A DNA stretch of 64,000 nt from Pseudomonas sp. R28(2017) (GTDB taxonomy: Bacteria; Pseudomonadota; Gammaproteobacteria; Pseudomonadales; Pseudomonadaceae): the NCBI RefSeq assembly GCF_002112505.1, contig NZ_NEHW01000005.1:124001-188000 (forward strand). The letters are read 5' to 3'. The translations under genes and the position numbers were made by a program. Under the pieces are notes generated by a model that saw nothing but the letters and a program-made list of their open reading frames with translations, made no database searches and was not told where the DNA came from. This document shows positions 45,641 to 54,242 of this stretch, one piece after another; position 1 is the first letter of the stretch; the number at the start of each line of letters is the position of its first letter.

Positions 45641-46165
45641 TTAGCCGGCCAGCACTTGCAGGCGTGCGGCGGTGTCCACCGCGCCCATCGTCTGCGCCGC
45701 CGTCAGTGCCGTGGCGCCACGGGCGTCCTGGCGCGCCGGGTCGGCGCCCTGGGCCAGCAGGTAGTCGAGGATCTCGCCACGGTTGAACATCGCCGCCAGC
45801 ATCAGTGCGGTACGCCCGTCCTGCGCGGCAGCATCCACCGGCACGCCACTTTCCAACAATAGGCGGATCATCGCCAGGTCGCCCTTGAACGCCGCGCCGG
45901 CGATGGGCAGCTGGCCATTGTCGTTGGCGATCAGCGGGTCGGCACCGTGGGCCAGCAGCACCCGTACCGCTTCGTGCTGGCCGTGGTAGCTGGCCAGCAT
46001 CAGCAAGGTGTCGCCCTTGTGGTTACGCAGGTTGGCCGGCAGGCCGCTGGCCAGCAGGCGCCCGAGCATTTCGGCATCGCCCTGGCGGGCACGCTCGAAG
46101 ACCTCATCAGCAAACGCTGCGGTCTCGTCATCGGTCATGGCGGTAGCGGTGGATTGAGCGGACAT
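45641..46165 (-). CDS. Ankyrin-repeat protein
   Basis: 174 residues, cytosolic. Four ankyrin repeats at about 50-82, 83-115, 116-148 and 149-170 (for example HKGDTLLMLASYHGQHEAV and DGRTALMLAAMFNRGEIL). ATG at 46165 has CAGGAGG upstream. Ankyrin proteins of this size in Pseudomonas (AnkB) support catalase KatB, but no catalase gene is in the window. Confidence 0.88.
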   Translation of the reverse strand: MSAQSTATAMTDDETAAFADEVFERARQGDAEMLGRLLASGLPANLRNHKGDTLLMLASYHGQHEAVRVLLAHGADPLIANDNGQLPIAGAAFKGDLAMIRLLLESGVPVDAAAQDGRTALMLAAMFNRGEILDYLLAQGADPARQDARGATALTAAQTMGAVDTAARLQVLAG

Positions 46166-46266
46166 CGGGAACCTCCTGGCATAAATGATTGCCCAAGTCT
46201 TTGTCAGGCATGCCATTACGGTCAAAGGTTCAGATTCTATAGGGTCGATAGGCAAAAGCCTGAGCC

Positions 46267-46293
46267 GTGCAAAATGCACTGTGCAAAATGCAC
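46267..46293. promoter_or_regulatory. Tandem palindromes, possible activator sites
   Basis: Two identical 13-bp palindromes GTGCA-AAA-TGCAC at 46267-46279 and 46281-46293, one base apart (14-bp period). They lie 83-109 bp upstream of the sigma-54-like promoter, the range where enhancer-binding proteins sit. Confidence 0.6.
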
Positions 46294-46375
46294 GACCATG
46301 CAGCCTGCACGATACCGCTTCTGAAAAAAACCCATAACAGCCTGTATTTACTGGGTTTTTCCCGCCTCCATATTC

Positions 46376-46391
46376 TGGCACGGTCACTGCA
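46376..46391 (+). promoter_or_regulatory. Sigma-54-type promoter of the DUF3509 gene
   Basis: TGGCACG-GTCA-CTGCA, with GG and GC exactly 10 bp apart. One change from the consensus TGGCACG-N4-TTGCA. ATG of the next gene is 42 bp downstream with AGGAG before it. Confidence 0.65.
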
Positions 46392-46433
46392 ACGATCAAC
46401 TCACGTCTGCCCACACAACAGTCAGGAGTTGAT

Positions 46434-46706
46434 ATGGACCTCATCCAGGAAAAATTCGTCTCGGTGTTCTCGGCCTACCAGGTCGCTACCCAGCCCCGCC
46501 CTGACGGTGGCGTATTGCTGACCCTGCGCGCCGCTGACGGCAAGGTGACCCGCCGCGTGCTGACCTACGGCCAATTGCACAGTGCCGAGCAGCTGTCCTG
46601 GGCGATCAGTGCCATTCGCCGTGACCTGGCCGAGCAGGCCAGTGAATTGCCAGTGATTTCCATGCTGCAGAGTCAGCAGCGGTTTGCGCTGCCGACCTAC
46701 CGCTGA
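46434..46706 (+). CDS. DUF3509 small protein
   Basis: 90 residues. Matches the DUF3509 pattern found in Pseudomonas: FVSVFSAYQVATQPRPDGG, TLRAADGKVTRRVLTYGQL and the helix WAISAIRRDLAE. Cytosolic; function unknown. It has its own sigma-54-like promoter, which suggests a condition-specific role (nitrogen, motility or similar). Confidence 0.85.
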   Translation: MDLIQEKFVSVFSAYQVATQPRPDGGVLLTLRAADGKVTRRVLTYGQLHSAEQLSWAISAIRRDLAEQASELPVISMLQSQQRFALPTYR

Positions 46707-46719
46707 GTTTGTCTGTACC

Positions 46720-46818
46720 GGCCCTATCGAGCTTTGCTCGCTCCTACAGGGGTATTGCATTGCCCATAGGGATGGCGGGATACCTTTGCAGGAGCGAGCG
46801 CAGCTCGCGATAGGGCCC
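46720..46818. repeat. REP-like pair of a second type
   Basis: Arms GGCCCTATCGAGCTTTGCTCGCTCCTACAGG-like at left and GCAGGAGCGAGCGCAGCTCGCGATAGGGCC-like at right. Same layout as the REPs but core CGAGC...GCTCG in place of CGGGC...GCCCG. Confidence 0.8.
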
Positions 46819-46827
46819 GGTCAGACA

Positions 46828-47364
46828 CTAAAGCTCATCAATCCCAAGAAATGCCCGAGCATTCGCATCCCCGGTAAATCGTGGCTCCACGCCCTGCTCA
46901 CTGCCAAACAGTCGCAACGCCAGGCAGAACGGATTGCCCCCCAGCTCCACCCAGCGCCGCGTCCCCGCCGGCACCTTCAGCTGATCCCCCTTCTCGCACA
47001 GCAGCGCATACACGTACTCGCCCAGGCGCAGGCCGACTTGCGCGCGGCCGGCCACCACGCTGAACACCTCGTCGCTGTCGTGCACATGCTCGTCACGCAC
47101 ATCCACCTGTGACGGGTCGAGGCCGTCACGGTTGAGCAGCGTGAACGCCACACTGCCCTGGGCCGTCATCAGTTGGTCGAGGTGCTCACGGCAGGCATCG
47201 AGTACATCCGCCTGGCTGCTGCCCGGGCGCACACGCAGCGCCAGCGGGCTGTGGCTGAAACGCACGCCCTGCTCAGCCAGGGTCGCGGCGATGTCGTCGT
47301 GATGGGTCAGCACCTTGTTCGGCAAGTCCGGGCTGGACGGGTGGAAAACACAGAGGATGCTCAT
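46828..47364 (-). CDS. Acireductone-dioxygenase-like cupin lacking one metal ligand
   Basis: 178 residues, aligned to ARD (MtnD) over its whole length: RDEHVHDSDEV (ligands His93, His95, Glu99), EYVYALLCEKGDQLKVPAGT, RLFGSEQGVEPRFTGD. The fourth ligand, His in the ARD motif T-x-H-W, is Arg137 here (GTRRW). So metal binding may be weak or changed and ARD activity is doubtful. Methionine-salvage partner genes are not adjacent. Its ATG overlaps the stop of the upstream MFS gene (ATGA), meaning coupled translation. Confidence 0.82.
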   Translation of the reverse strand: MSILCVFHPSSPDLPNKVLTHHDDIAATLAEQGVRFSHSPLALRVRPGSSQADVLDACREHLDQLMTAQGSVAFTLLNRDGLDPSQVDVRDEHVHDSDEVFSVVAGRAQVGLRLGEYVYALLCEKGDQLKVPAGTRRWVELGGNPFCLALRLFGSEQGVEPRFTGDANARAFLGIDEL

Positions 47365-48518
47365 CGGCTGCTGGTCCTGGTCGATTTCGAACGAGTGGCA
47401 ATGATAACGGCTGCCGCCAGCGCTGCGGCGCTGGCCATACCAAAGGTGAAGGTCGGCCCCAGCAGTTTCCAGCTGTAGCCCGAATACAAGGCGCCCAGCG
47501 CACCGCCGGTACCCGACAGCGCCGCATACAGCGCCTGCCCCTGGCCTTGCTGGCGGGCCCCGAAACTGGCCTGGACGAAGGCGATGGATGCGGCATGGAA
47601 GCAGCCGAAGGTGGCCGCGTGCAGCAACTGGGCGAAGATCAGCACGGCCGGTTCATCGGCCAGGTTGCCCAGCAACAACCAACGCAGCGCCGCCAGCAGG
47701 AAGCTGACCAACAGTACCCGCTGCACGCTGAAGCGGGCGAACACGCGGCTCATGACCATGAACATCAGCACTTCGGCAACCACCCCCAGGGCCCAGAGCA
47801 GGCCGATGGCGCCGCGGCTGTAGCCCAGGTGTTCCAGGTGCAGGGTGAGGAAGGTGTAGTACGGGCCGTGGCTGAGCTGCATCAACGCCACGCAGATATA
47901 GAAGGCGATCACCCCCGGCGCGGTCAGCTGGCGCAGGAAGCCGCCCGTTTCGCGGCGCTCGCCCTGCTCCACTGGCTGGGCGTTGGGCACCCACAGGCTG
48001 GCGGCGACGATGCCGGCCATGATGGTCACCAGGGCCACCGGGTAGATGTCCAGGCTCAACCATTCGAACAACCGTCCCAGGCCGACCACGGTGAGGATGA
48101 AACCGATCGACCCCCACAGGCGCACCTGACTGTAGCGTGAGGTCTGGCCATGCAGGTGGGCCAGGGTGATGACTTCGAACTGCGGCAACACCGCGTGCCA
48201 GAAGAATGCATGCAACGCCATGACCAGCGCCAGCCAGGCGTAACTCTTGCCGAAGAAGATCAGCGAGAAGGTGGCCAGGGTCGACAAGGCGCCCAGGCGC
48301 ACGATCAGCAGGCGCTGGCCGCTGCGATCACCGAGCCAGCCCCACAGGTTGGGGGCGATGCAGCGCATCAGCATGGGGATCGCCACCAGCTCGCCGATGC
48401 GTGCCGGGGAGAAGCCCAGGTGGTCGAAGTACAGGGCCAGGAACGGCGCGGTGGAGCCCAGCAGGGCGAAGTAGAACAGGTAGAAGCTGGACAGGCGCCA
48501 GTAGGGGATCGGGGGCAT
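47361..48518 (-). CDS. MFS transporter, 3-phenylpropionate (HcaT)-like family
   Basis: 385 residues with 12 membrane helices. N-terminal YWRLSSFYLFYFALLGSTAP and the loop LWGWLGDRSGQR fit the MFS_1-like/HcaT branch. The substrate is unknown; translational coupling to the ARD-like cupin suggests a shared compound. ATG at 48518 preferred; the longer frame begins inside a REP element. Confidence 0.86.
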   Translation of the reverse strand: MPPIPYWRLSSFYLFYFALLGSTAPFLALYFDHLGFSPARIGELVAIPMLMRCIAPNLWGWLGDRSGQRLLIVRLGALSTLATFSLIFFGKSYAWLALVMALHAFFWHAVLPQFEVITLAHLHGQTSRYSQVRLWGSIGFILTVVGLGRLFEWLSLDIYPVALVTIMAGIVAASLWVPNAQPVEQGERRETGGFLRQLTAPGVIAFYICVALMQLSHGPYYTFLTLHLEHLGYSRGAIGLLWALGVVAEVLMFMVMSRVFARFSVQRVLLVSFLLAALRWLLLGNLADEPAVLIFAQLLHAATFGCFHAASIAFVQASFGARQQGQGQALYAALSGTGGALGALYSGYSWKLLGPTFTFGMASAAALAAAVIIATRSKSTRTSSR

Positions 48519-48544
48519 GGGGTAGCCTTGTGGGGACCTGTACC

Positions 48545-48619
48545 GGCCTCTTCGCGGGCCAGCCCGCTCCCACAGGATCATGCGGTCCCTGTGGGAGCGG
48601 GCTGGCCCGCGAAGAGGCC
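48545..48619. repeat. REP pair 12 (short loop)
   Basis: Nearly perfect long palindrome with a loop of about 10 nt; core CGGGCCAGCCCG / CGGGCTGGCCCG. Between aroC and the downstream MFS gene on the same strand. Confidence 0.95.
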
Positions 48620-48633
48620 GGGCCTGGCTTGGA

Positions 48634-49725
48634 TCAGAGCTGGCCCAGCACCGGGGTGTTGACCTTCACATCGGCATTCTGCGCACGGTGGCGCAGCAGG
48701 TGGTCCATCAGCACGATGGCCATCATCGCTTCGGCGATCGGCGTGGCGCGGATGCCTACGCACGGGTCATGGCGGCCCTTGGTGATGACGTCGACCGGGT
48801 TGCCATCGACGTCGATCGAGCGGCCCGGGGTGGTGATGCTGGAGGTCGGCTTCAGCGCCAGGTGGGCGACGATCGGCTGGCCCGAGCTGATGCCACCGAG
48901 AATGCCACCGGCATTGTTGCTGAGGAAGCCGTCCGGGGTGAGCTCGTCACGGTGCTCGGTGCCACGCTGGGCGACGCTGGCGAAACCGGCGCCGATTTCC
49001 ACGCCCTTGACCGCGTTGATGCTCATCAGCGCGTGGGCCAGCTCGGCGTCGAGGCGGTCGAAAATCGGCTCGCCCAGGCCGGGCATCACGCCTTCGGCGA
49101 CTACGGTGATCTTGGCACCGACCGAGTCCTGGTCACGGCGCAGCTGGTCCATGTACGCCTCGAGCTCCGGCACTTTGTTCGGGTCGGGGCTGAAGAAGGC
49201 GTTTTCCTCCACCGAATCCCAGGTCTTGAACGGGATTTCGATCGGGCCCAGCTGGCTCATGTAGCCACGCACCTGGATGCCCTGGGTGGCCAGGTATTTC
49301 TTGGCGATGGCACCGGCGGCCACGCGCATGGCGGTTTCGCGCGCCGAACTGCGGCCGCCGCCACGGTAGTCGCGGATGCCGTACTTGTGGTGGTAGGTGT
49401 AGTCGGCGTGGGCCGGGCGGAACAGGTCCTTGATCGCCGAGTAGTCCTTGGACTTCTGGTCGGTGTTGCGGATCAGCAGGCCGATCGAGCAGCCGGTGGT
49501 TCGGCCTTCGAACACGCCGGAGAGGATCTCCACTTCGTCGGCTTCCTGGCGCTGGGTGGTGTGCCGGCTGGTGCCAGGCTTGCGCCGGTCGAGGTCGTGC
49601 TGCAGGTCGGCGAGGGAGATTTCCAGGCCAGGTGGGCAACCATCGACAATGGCGACCAACGCCGGGCCATGGCTTTCGCCAGCGGTGGTGACAGTGAACA
49701 GCTTGCCGTAGGTATTGCCGGACAT
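48634..49725 (-). CDS. aroC: Chorismate synthase
   Basis: 363 residues, full length. Converts EPSP to chorismate using reduced FMN, the last common step to aromatic amino acids, folate and quinones. Signature segments [18 protein letters not shown] (about 16-33), [29 protein letters not shown] and [20 protein letters not shown]. Cytosolic tetramer. Separated from the downstream MFS gene by a REP pair. Confidence 0.97.
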   Translation of the reverse strand: MSGNTYGKLFTVTTAGESHGPALVAIVDGCPPGLEISLADLQHDLDRRKPGTSRHTTQRQEADEVEILSGVFEGRTTGCSIGLLIRNTDQKSKDYSAIKDLFRPAHADYTYHHKYGIRDYRGGGRSSARETAMRVAAGAIAKKYLATQGIQVRGYMSQLGPIEIPFKTWDSVEENAFFSPDPNKVPELEAYMDQLRRDQDSVGAKITVVAEGVMPGLGEPIFDRLDAELAHALMSINAVKGVEIGAGFASVAQRGTEHRDELTPDGFLSNNAGGILGGISSGQPIVAHLALKPTSSITTPGRSIDVDGNPVDVITKGRHDPCVGIRATPIAEAMMAIVLMDHLLRHRAQNADVKVNTPVLGQL

Positions 49726-49805
49726 GGACGCTCCGCGAAATCAGCCTGAGGTGAACGAAAGCGGGCAGTATACGGAAAATTTCAGGCAGGTTGGTTGTCT
49801 GTGCT

Positions 49806-49898
49806 GGCCTCTTCGCGGGCATGCCCGCCCCCACAGGCCCCCCACAACCCTGAAAGCAGTGCAATGCCTGTGGGAGCGGGCATGCCCGCGAGGAGGCC
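49806..49898. repeat. REP pair 13 (divergent intergenic region)
   Basis: Core CGGGCATGCCCG. Lies between the divergent aroC and hydrolase genes, 80 bp from aroC and 75 bp from the hydrolase, the only pair between divergent starts. Confidence 0.95.
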
Positions 49899-49972
49899 GG
49901 CACAGGTCCACTGGCTGGCGAACCTTCCCGCAAACATTGGGTCAAACCGTCATCTCCCCACTGTAGTACCGC

Positions 49973-50935
49973 ATGATGTCGCGCCTCGTCGCCTTCTTCC
50001 TCCTGCTGTGCACTGGCCTGGCCCAGGCCGCCGCCCCCACCGTGCTGCAACGCCCCATCGACCTGGACACCGGCCAGGGCGTACTGCACGGCAGCCTGCT
50101 GCTGCCGCAACAGGCCACGCCACCGCCGGTGGTGCTGATCATTGCCGGCTCCGGCCCCACCGACCGCGATGGCAACAACCCGGCCTCGGGGCGCGTCGAC
50201 AACCTCAAGCGCCTGGCCCTGGTGCTGGCCAACGAGCACATCGCCAGCGTGCGCTACGACAAGCGCGGGGTGGCCGCCAGCCAGCCGGCGACGCCGGATG
50301 AGCGCGACCTCAGCGTGCAACGCTATGTCGACGACGTGGTGGCCTGGAGCCGCAAGCTCAAGGCCGACCCGCGCTTCGGCCCGCTGATCCTGGTCGGCCA
50401 CAGCGAAGGTGCGCTGATCGCCAGCCTGGCCGCCGAACGCGCCGGTGCCAGCGCGGTGATCACCCTGGCCGGCATGGGCCGGCCATTGGCAGACGTGCTG
50501 CGCGAGCAACTGGCCCAGCGCATGTCGCCAGCGCAGCTGGCCGGTGGCAGCGCCCTGCTCGACCGCCTGCAGGCCGGGCAGACCAGCCTGGACGTGCCGG
50601 CACCGTTGCGCCAGGTGTTTCGCCCCAGCGTGCAGCCGTACCTGATCACCCTGCTCCAGCAGGACCCGGCGCAGGCCTTCGCCCGCCTGCCGATGCCGGC
50701 GCTGATCGTGCAGGGCCGCAACGACGTGCAGGTCGACGTGGCCGACGCCGAACGCCTCAAGGCCGCCAAGCCGGATGCCCAGCTGGTACTGATCGACGGC
50801 ATGAACCACATGCTGCGCATCAGCCCCAAGGACATGCACCTGCAGCGGGACAGCTACCTCAACCCGGAATTGCCGCTGGCACGGGAGCTCGGCGAGCGGG
50901 TGGTCAGCTTCATTCACCAACTGCCTTCGGCCTGA
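49973..50935 (+). CDS. Secreted alpha/beta hydrolase
   Basis: 320 residues. Signal peptide of about 19 residues (RLVAFFLLLCTGLAQAAA). Alpha/beta hydrolase fold: GSGPTDRDGNN near 59-69, nucleophile Ser in VGHSEGALIA, acid Asp in GRNDVQVD and His in NHML. Resembles periplasmic serine esterase-like proteins of the YqiA/S15 type. Substrate unknown. Start is one of two adjacent ATG codons (49973 or 49976). Confidence 0.85.
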   Translation: MMSRLVAFFLLLCTGLAQAAAPTVLQRPIDLDTGQGVLHGSLLLPQQATPPPVVLIIAGSGPTDRDGNNPASGRVDNLKRLALVLANEHIASVRYDKRGVAASQPATPDERDLSVQRYVDDVVAWSRKLKADPRFGPLILVGHSEGALIASLAAERAGASAVITLAGMGRPLADVLREQLAQRMSPAQLAGGSALLDRLQAGQTSLDVPAPLRQVFRPSVQPYLITLLQQDPAQAFARLPMPALIVQGRNDVQVDVADAERLKAAKPDAQLVLIDGMNHMLRISPKDMHLQRDSYLNPELPLARELGERVVSFIHQLPSA

Positions 50936-50985
50936 CCCTCAAACATCGGCAAACGCTGCCGATAACGCGGTATTGGTGCTGATCG

Positions 50986-51030
50986 GGGCCGCTTTGCGGC
51001 CCATCGCCGGCAAGCGCGGCGCCCACAGGG
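50986..51030 (+). repeat. Variant single repeat upstream of the gene at 51078
   Basis: GGGGCCGC-TTT-GCGGCCC followed by a diverged REP body ending GGCGCCCACAGGG. Shares the hairpin of the 13829 and 23523 repeats and the CCCACAGG end of the main REPs. Confidence 0.6.
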
Positions 51031-51077
51031 TGCGCAGCGACCCGGCCAGCGCCCGCCCGTACCTGAGGAATGCCTTG

Positions 51078-51866
51078 ATGACCGATGCCCCCGCCGCCGT
51101 AGAGCCAGCCGAAGAGCCGCACGCCACGGAACCCGCCGCCCTGCCCTGGGCCGACCTTGCCGTCGAACACTTCCAGCTGCTGCGCCTGGCGCCCCTGCCC
51201 ACTGACCGCAACAGTGGTGCACGGCCATTGCGCTTCGTCGAGTTCGCCTATGCCGAGCGCCATGACAAGGCCCACAGCCTGTTGCGCATGGAAATCCGCC
51301 TGCCCGGGCAAAAGGTGCGCAAGGAGCAGAACCAGCTGGACGTGCGGGTGGATCACGCCGAGCGCCTGGTGACCCTCGGCAGCGACAGCGGCCTGCAACT
51401 GGAGCCGCTTAACCGTGGCGTCGGCCGCTTCATGCTGGGCCAGGCCGTGCAGTGGCTGCAGCGGCGCTGGTCGAACTACCGGGTCGAAGGCATGGCGCTG
51501 CCGAACAAGGATGCGCTGAATGAAGACACCCGCCTGCGCCGCGACCGCTTCATCACTGCCACTGGCCTGGAAGTGGAATACGCCGACCCGCAGCACCTGA
51601 AGGGCCGCACGCTCGACACCACGGTGAACCAGCTCAAGGGCGGCTGGAACACCGAGAAGGTGCAGCAGGTGAGCATGCTCGATGCGGCGGGCATGCTGCA
51701 GCAGGCCGAGCAGCAATTGCTGGAAAAAGAGGGGCAGCTGCGCGAGCGCGATGAGCGGGTGGCCAAGTACCGGCGCGAGGACAGCGGCTTGCGCTTTACC
51801 ATCACCTGCCTGGTGGCGTTTGCCGTGTTCCAGGCCGGGCTGCTGATCTGGATCGCTACCCGCTGA
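51078..51866 (+). CDS. Tail-anchored protein of unknown function
   Basis: 262 residues, not recognised. ATG at 51078 with TGAGGAATG upstream. A beta/alpha N-terminal domain (LRFVEFAYAERHDKAHSLLR...VRVDHAERLVTLGS), a central coiled coil (about 200-235, AAGMLQQAEQQLLEKEGQLRE), and one C-terminal membrane helix (FTITCLVAFAVFQAGLLIWI). So it is likely anchored in the inner membrane by its tail with the body in the cytosol. Single gene between the hydrolase and a REP pair. Confidence 0.78.
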   Translation: MTDAPAAVEPAEEPHATEPAALPWADLAVEHFQLLRLAPLPTDRNSGARPLRFVEFAYAERHDKAHSLLRMEIRLPGQKVRKEQNQLDVRVDHAERLVTLGSDSGLQLEPLNRGVGRFMLGQAVQWLQRRWSNYRVEGMALPNKDALNEDTRLRRDRFITATGLEVEYADPQHLKGRTLDTTVNQLKGGWNTEKVQQVSMLDAAGMLQQAEQQLLEKEGQLRERDERVAKYRREDSGLRFTITCLVAFAVFQAGLLIWIATR

Positions 51867-51875
51867 GACCGCGCC

Positions 51876-51982
51876 GCCTGCTTCGCGGGCAAGCCCGCTC
51901 CCACAGGGGTATCACTGAACCTGAGGGCAGCGAATCCCCTGTGGCAGCGGGCTTGCCCGCGAATGGGCTGCAACGCAGCCCC
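51876..51982. repeat. REP pair 14 with appended hairpin
   Basis: Right unit has one change (CTGTGGCAGCGGGC) and runs into GGGCTGC-AAC-GCAGCCCC. Convergent ends of the 51078 gene and prmB. Confidence 0.92.
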
Positions 51983-51992
51983 AAGGCCACAA

Positions 51993-52901
51993 TCAGACGC
52001 GCGCCTTGAACAGCTCCTGGTGCTGACGGCACTGCTCGGCGGTGAGCATGAACACGCCATGCCCGCCACGCTCGAACTCCAGCCAGGCAAAGTCCACTTC
52101 CGGGTACAGCGCTTCGACATGCACCTGGCTGTTGCCGACCTCAACGATCAGCAGGCCTTTCTCGGTCAGGTGGTCGCCCGCCTCGGCCAGCATCCGCCGC
52201 ACCAGGTCAAGGCCGTCATTGCCGCAGGCCAGGCCCATTTCCGGCTCGTGGTGATACTCGGCCGGCATGTCGCCGAAGTCCTCGGCATCGACATACGGCG
52301 GGTTGGACAGGATCAGGTCGAAACGCTGCCCCGGCAGGCCGGCGAAGCCGTCGCCCTGCACGGTGAACACGCGCTCGTCGAGGCCGTGGCGCTCGATGTT
52401 CTGGTTGGCCACTTCCAGCGCGTCGAACGACAGGTCGGCCAGCACCACTTCGGCCTCGGGGAACACGTCGGCCGCCACGATACCGATGCAGCCAGAGCCG
52501 GTGCACAGGTCGAGGATACGGGCCGGCTCCGCTGCCAGCCACGGCTCGAAGCGCTTCTCGATCAGCTCGCCGATCGGCGAACGGGGCACCAGCACGCGCT
52601 CGTCGACGATGAACGACATGCCGCAGAACCAGGCTTCGCCCAGCAGGTAGGCGGTCGGCACGCGGTCTTCGATGCGGCGCTTGAGCAGGTGCTGCAGGCG
52701 TACCCGCTCGTCGTCCTCGAGCTGGCAGTCCAGGTAGCTGTCGGCGATTTCCCATGGCAGGTGCACGGCACCCAGCACCAGCAGGCGGGCTTCGTCCCAG
52801 GCATTGTCGGCACCGTGGCCGAAGAACAGCTCGTGCTCATGGAAGCGGCTGACCGCCCAGCGGATATGGTCGCGCAACGTGCGCAGACGAGATGTGATCA
52901 C
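51993..52901 (-). CDS. prmB: Ribosomal protein uL3 N5-glutamine methyltransferase
   Basis: 302 residues. HemK-type methyltransferase: [16 protein letters not shown] (SAM loop), [16 protein letters not shown] and the catalytic NPPYVD that binds the target glutamine. The N-terminal helical domain with [15 protein letters not shown] marks PrmB rather than PrmC. Start is GTG at 52901 with AGGAG 7 bp upstream. Modifies uL3 during ribosome assembly. Confidence 0.93.
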   Translation of the reverse strand: MITSRLRTLRDHIRWAVSRFHEHELFFGHGADNAWDEARLLVLGAVHLPWEIADSYLDCQLEDDERVRLQHLLKRRIEDRVPTAYLLGEAWFCGMSFIVDERVLVPRSPIGELIEKRFEPWLAAEPARILDLCTGSGCIGIVAADVFPEAEVVLADLSFDALEVANQNIERHGLDERVFTVQGDGFAGLPGQRFDLILSNPPYVDAEDFGDMPAEYHHEPEMGLACGNDGLDLVRRMLAEAGDHLTEKGLLIVEVGNSQVHVEALYPEVDFAWLEFERGGHGVFMLTAEQCRQHQELFKARV

Positions 52902-53024
52902 GGGGTACTCCTATTCAGACCGTACAAAAGTCTAACAGCCCAACCCGTACATTTGTTCCCCGTGATGCCCCAGCGGCAGGCCACAGGCCAGTAACCACGC
53001 CACTTGCGATGTCAACCATTCCCA

Positions 53025-53034
53025 TTGGCGCCAA
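53025..53034. promoter_or_regulatory. TTGGCGCCAA palindrome in the prmB/hydrolase space
   Basis: Perfect 10-bp palindrome 47 bp before the ATG at 53081; TATACA follows 20 bp later. Could be part of a promoter or operator for the isochorismatase-fold gene. Short, so weak. Confidence 0.25.
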
Positions 53035-53080
53035 GGCAAGGGAGAATAGGTATACAAAAGCCCTACCCAAGGAGCCCTTG

Positions 53081-53671
53081 ATGTCCGTTCCAACCACGAT
53101 GTTCCGCCTCACTGGCCGCGACTACCCGCCGGCCAAGCTGAGCCAAGCCAGCCTGATCATCATCGATGCGCAGAAGGAATACCTGAGCGGTCCTCTGCAA
53201 CTGTCGGGCATGGACGAGGCCGTGGCCAACATCGCCCGGTTGCTCGATGCCGCCCGCAAGGCGGGCCGCCCGATCATCCACGTTCGCCACCTCGGTACCG
53301 TTGGCGGGCGCTTCGACCCGCAGGGCCCGGCCGGCCAGTTCATCCCGGGCCTGGAGCCGCGCGAAGGCGAAATCGTCATCGAAAAGCGCATGCCCAACGC
53401 CTTCAAGAACACCAAGCTGCACGACACCCTGCAGGCGCTGGGGCACCTGGACCTGATCGTGTGCGGTTTCATGAGCCACTCCAGCGTCAGCACCACCGTG
53501 CGCCGCGCCAAGGACTATGGTTATCGTTGCACCCTGGTGGAAGACGCCTCGGCAACACGCGACCTGGCGCTCAAGGATCAGGTGATCCCCGCCGCACAGA
53601 TCCACGCGTGTGAAATGGCCGTGATGGCCGACAACTTCGCCTGTGTCGCCCCTACCGCCAGCCTGATCTGA
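53081..53671 (+). CDS. Isochorismatase-fold protein with Ser in place of the catalytic Cys
   Basis: 196 residues. Fold and two catalytic residues of cysteine hydrolases are present: Asp29 (LIIIDAQKEY) and Lys102 (EKRMPNAF). The nucleophile position in the GFMSHSSVSTTVRRA motif, normally Cys (T-H-M-C-V), is Ser135. Isochorismatases proper also lack the Cys, so it may hydrolyse a vinyl ether rather than an amide. ATG at 53081 with AAGGAG upstream. Divergent from prmB. Confidence 0.83.
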   Translation: MSVPTTMFRLTGRDYPPAKLSQASLIIIDAQKEYLSGPLQLSGMDEAVANIARLLDAARKAGRPIIHVRHLGTVGGRFDPQGPAGQFIPGLEPREGEIVIEKRMPNAFKNTKLHDTLQALGHLDLIVCGFMSHSSVSTTVRRAKDYGYRCTLVEDASATRDLALKDQVIPAAQIHACEMAVMADNFACVAPTASLI

Positions 53672-53759
53672 GCGGACGTTGCGATGACCGCCCGGCAGCC
53701 GGGCGGAACCCGAGGGCCGGACCCAGGTCGAATTCCGGATGTCCACAGAGGAAACTGGA

Positions 53760-54080
53760 ATGAAGCTCAAAGGCAGTTTCGACGCCAAGCGTCTGCGCCC
53801 GCGGGAACCGCGTAACTGGGGTGCGCGCATTGCCGCCGGCCTGTCGGCCCTGATCGCCACGCTCGGCGTGTTGCTGGCCATGGCCGGCATCGCCGGGCTG
53901 CTCGGCAACTACACCGCCCTGGCGGAACTCAATGCAAACCGCCCGCTGGCCGCCATCCTGGCCGTGGCCGGGCTGTTGCTGCTGTATCTGGGCGTGCGCT
54001 TCTGGCGGCGCAGCCGCATTCGCCTGCGCCGCGGGCGCGAGCTGAACCTGTCGCCGCACCTGATGAAGAAGCACGATTAG
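53760..54080 (+). CDS. Small two-span membrane protein
   Basis: 106 residues, not recognised. ATG at 53760 with GAGGA 7 bp upstream. Two membrane helices (about 25-50 GARIAAGLSALIATLGVLLA and 65-82 LAAILAVAGLLLLYLGV), Arg-rich C-terminus. 88 bp after the isochorismatase-fold gene, same direction. Confidence 0.75.
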   Translation: MKLKGSFDAKRLRPREPRNWGARIAAGLSALIATLGVLLAMAGIAGLLGNYTALAELNANRPLAAILAVAGLLLLYLGVRFWRRSRIRLRRGRELNLSPHLMKKHD

Positions 54081-54094
54081 TGGTGTGTGCTGCC

Positions 54095-54187
54095 GGCCTC
54101 TTCGCGGGCACGCCCGCTCCCACAGGGACCGCGCAACACGCAACCTCGATGCAATCCTGTGGGAGCGGGCGTGCCCGCGAAGAGGCC
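54095..54187. repeat. REP pair 15 (between codirectional genes)
   Basis: Core CGGGCACGCCCG at left, CGGGCGTGCCCG at right, giving a full-length palindrome; 55 bp before the Smr start. Confidence 0.95.
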
Positions 54188-54242
54188 GGTACTGACGACG
54201 CAGGGTTGATCGCGTAAACTACGCCGCCCACGTGGAGGCACC

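Noticed and set aside
46345..46360. LexA-like box (CTGTATTTACTGG)
   Set aside because: It lacks the second half-site CAG at the right distance.
49133..50920. Minus-strand ORF of 595 codons
   Set aside because: It overlaps the end of aroC and runs antisense to the secreted hydrolase; the frame crosses a REP pair.
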